Shown here piece by piece: positions 5,806-6,560 of a DNA stretch of 6,560 bases. The notes under the pieces were generated by a model. That model ran no database searches and had not been told where the DNA came from. It worked only from the letters and a program-made list of their open reading frames with translations. A program made the position numbers and the translations under genes. Each line of letters begins with the position of its first letter. The stretch's first letter is position 1. This DNA comes from Pseudomonadales bacterium (GTDB lineage Bacteria > Pseudomonadota > Gammaproteobacteria > Pseudomonadales > UBA7239): NCBI GenBank assembly GCA_020443005.1, contig JAGRJA010000066.1:1-6560 (forward strand), in the 5' to 3' direction.

Positions 5806-6102
5806 ATGATTCCAAAAAGTGTAATTGGGCGCATAGCCTCTTTCCTGTTTCTTGTTTGTGTGGTTTGCATGCCTCTTCAGGCAAAAGACAAACGCAATAT
5901 TGAAGCTGTTAATGCCGATATTGAGCGTTTGCAGAAGACACTGGTGCAAATCAGGGGCCAACAAAGTCAGGAGCAAAAAGCACTTGAGGATTCCGATAAA
6001 CAGATTGCATTGCTTTTGAAAAATATTCGGTCAGGAAAACAGATGCTGGATACCGAGCAGAAGAAGCTGGAGGAACTGGCCGCTGAAAAAAAGTTCTGGT
6101 GA
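5806..6102 (+). CDS. envC: EnvC-like murein hydrolase activator, N-terminal part up to the frame break
   Basis: EnvC is a periplasmic coiled-coil/LytM-like protein that is recruited to the divisome by FtsEX and activates the amidases AmiA and AmiB. This frame gives 98 residues. A signal peptide comes first (IPKSVIGR, hydrophobic core, CMPLQA with cleavage expected before KDK). A heptad-rich coiled coil follows, ending in LEELAAEKKFW and TGA at 6100-6102. That is about a quarter of a normal EnvC (roughly 400 residues), and homologous sequence continues at once in the -1 frame. ATG 5806 lies 7 nt after the gpmI stop; ATG 5791, which overlaps gpmI, is an alternative, and neither has a good ribosome binding site. 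The break is at a run of seven A bases: either a programmed shift, a real mutation or a one-base sequence error. Confidence 0.85.
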   Translation: MIPKSVIGRIASFLFLVCVVCMPLQAKDKRNIEAVNADIERLQKTLVQIRGQQSQEQKALEDSDKQIALLLKNIRSGKQMLDTEQKKLEELAAEKKFW

Positions 6103-6128
6103 AATCCATCGCGCTGCAGCAACAGCGC
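6069..6128 (+). other. Candidate -1 frameshift site in envC: SD-like box, A AAA AAG heptamer, hairpin
   Basis: The heptamer A AAA AAG (6087-6093) lies in the correct phase: upstream codons are GAA AAA AAG, and a -1 slip leads to GTT at 6093, exactly the frame that continues EnvC. GGAGG at 6069-6073 is 13 nt upstream, and GCGCTG (6111-6116), loop CAGCAA, CAGCGC (6123-6128) forms a 6-bp hairpin downstream. E. coli dnaX uses the same heptamer with an upstream SD and a downstream stem-loop. The hairpin here is 17 nt away, further than usual, and GGAGGA also simply encodes part of LEEL, so the layout may be fortuitous. Confidence 0.4.
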
Positions 6129-6560
6129 ATCAAGGAAGAATTGCGTGCTGCTTACGCCCTGGGTAATGAATCGAGAATCAAGTTGATCCTGAATCAGGAG
6201 AACCCTGACACTTTTTCCAGAATGCTTCGATACCATGAGTACCTTGTTTCAGCGCGAGTGGCGCGTATTGATGACTATCATCGGGATGTGGAAAAACTGA
6301 ATGCACTGGAGACTGTTTTTGCAGAAACGCTGGCAGAAAGGGAGGCCGTAATTCGCCAGCTTGAGCAGCAGCATGCCTCGCTAGAGGAAAGCAGGTCGGT
6401 CAGACAGAAAAACATTTCTGCGCTTGCGTTGAAGTACAGGCAAACGGGTTCCGAAATTGAGCGGCTCAAACTTGATCGTGAACAATTGGAAAAAGTGGTT
6501 GTGTCGGTTGAACGCCATATTCGGGATGTGGGTGCAACGACGGAGTTCAAACCCTTTTCA
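6087..6560 (+). CDS. envC: EnvC-like protein, continuation in the -1 frame (partial, runs off the window)
   Basis: From 6093 to the last base the frame is open for 156 codons (KVLVKSIALQQQRIKEELRA then AYALGNESRIKLILNQENP). The AYALG...IKLILNQENP...LRYHEYL stretch matches the EnvC region that in E. coli reads AAFRQG...IQLILSGEE...YFGYL. A further long coiled coil follows. The LytM domain lies beyond the window. The frame has a TGA at 6084-6086, so it opens only at 6087 and cannot have its own signal peptide. It must be reached by a -1 shift, by restart at GTG 6099 (overlapping the upstream TGA as GTGA), or by correcting a missing A. Joined to the upstream part it gives 252 residues so far. 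Confidence 0.85.

Noticed and set aside
6278..6550. 90-codon serine-rich frame on the minus strand
   Set aside because: It is antisense to the EnvC coiled coil; serine/leucine-rich shadows are expected opposite such sequence.

Overview
This window looks like chromosomal sequence from a free-living type of gammaproteobacterium. The protein sequences resemble the E. coli and Pseudomonas forms, and the gene order ntrB-ntrC / secB-grxC-rhodanese / gpmI-envC is a known gammaproteobacterial arrangement, closest to the Pseudomonas-type order (established knowledge, recalled rather than searched). No mobile element, CRISPR array, rRNA or tRNA was seen. Base composition looks even across the window, with no sign of recent transfer.

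Layout. Bases 1-299 are a regulatory region. They hold a textbook NtrC (NRI) operator, a plausible sigma-70 promoter that overlaps it, a 23-codon leader ORF with a strong Shine-Dalgarno sequence, and a sigma-54 (-24/-12) promoter. Bases 300-2818 (+) encode the nitrogen two-component pair NtrB and NtrC, joined by a TGATG stop/start overlap. Bases 2819-2978 form a convergent intergenic gap with a GC-rich hairpin and a perfect 19-bp tandem repeat. Bases 4143-2979 (-) are a tight operon: membrane-anchored rhodanese-like protein, glutaredoxin and the SecB export chaperone. Bases 4144-4250 are a short divergent promoter region. Bases 4251-6560 (+) encode cofactor-independent phosphoglycerate mutase, then the first part of an EnvC-like murein hydrolase activator that runs off the end.

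How the genes work together. NtrB/NtrC sense nitrogen status (through PII/GlnB in known systems), activate sigma-54 promoters and probably control their own expression here. The minus-strand operon groups thiol/redox and protein-export functions. GpmI is a glycolytic enzyme, and EnvC controls peptidoglycan amidases at division.

Three sequence oddities stand out. (1) In ntrC, the nearly invariant FGHE block just before the GAFTGA sigma-54 contact loop is replaced, with length preserved, by lysines encoded by a 15-A run. (2) envC is split by a -1 frame change exactly at an in-phase A AAA AAG heptamer. A GGAGG lies 13 nt upstream and a GC hairpin downstream, the layout of dnaX-type programmed frameshifting, although a one-base homopolymer error or mutation explains it equally simply. 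(3) A 13-mer spanning the rhodanese stop/grxC start is repeated twice, in inverted orientation, just beyond secB. The 3' end of the operon transcript could therefore pair perfectly with the grxC start region. Both coding lesions sit in A homopolymers, so sequence quality must be settled before biology is inferred.
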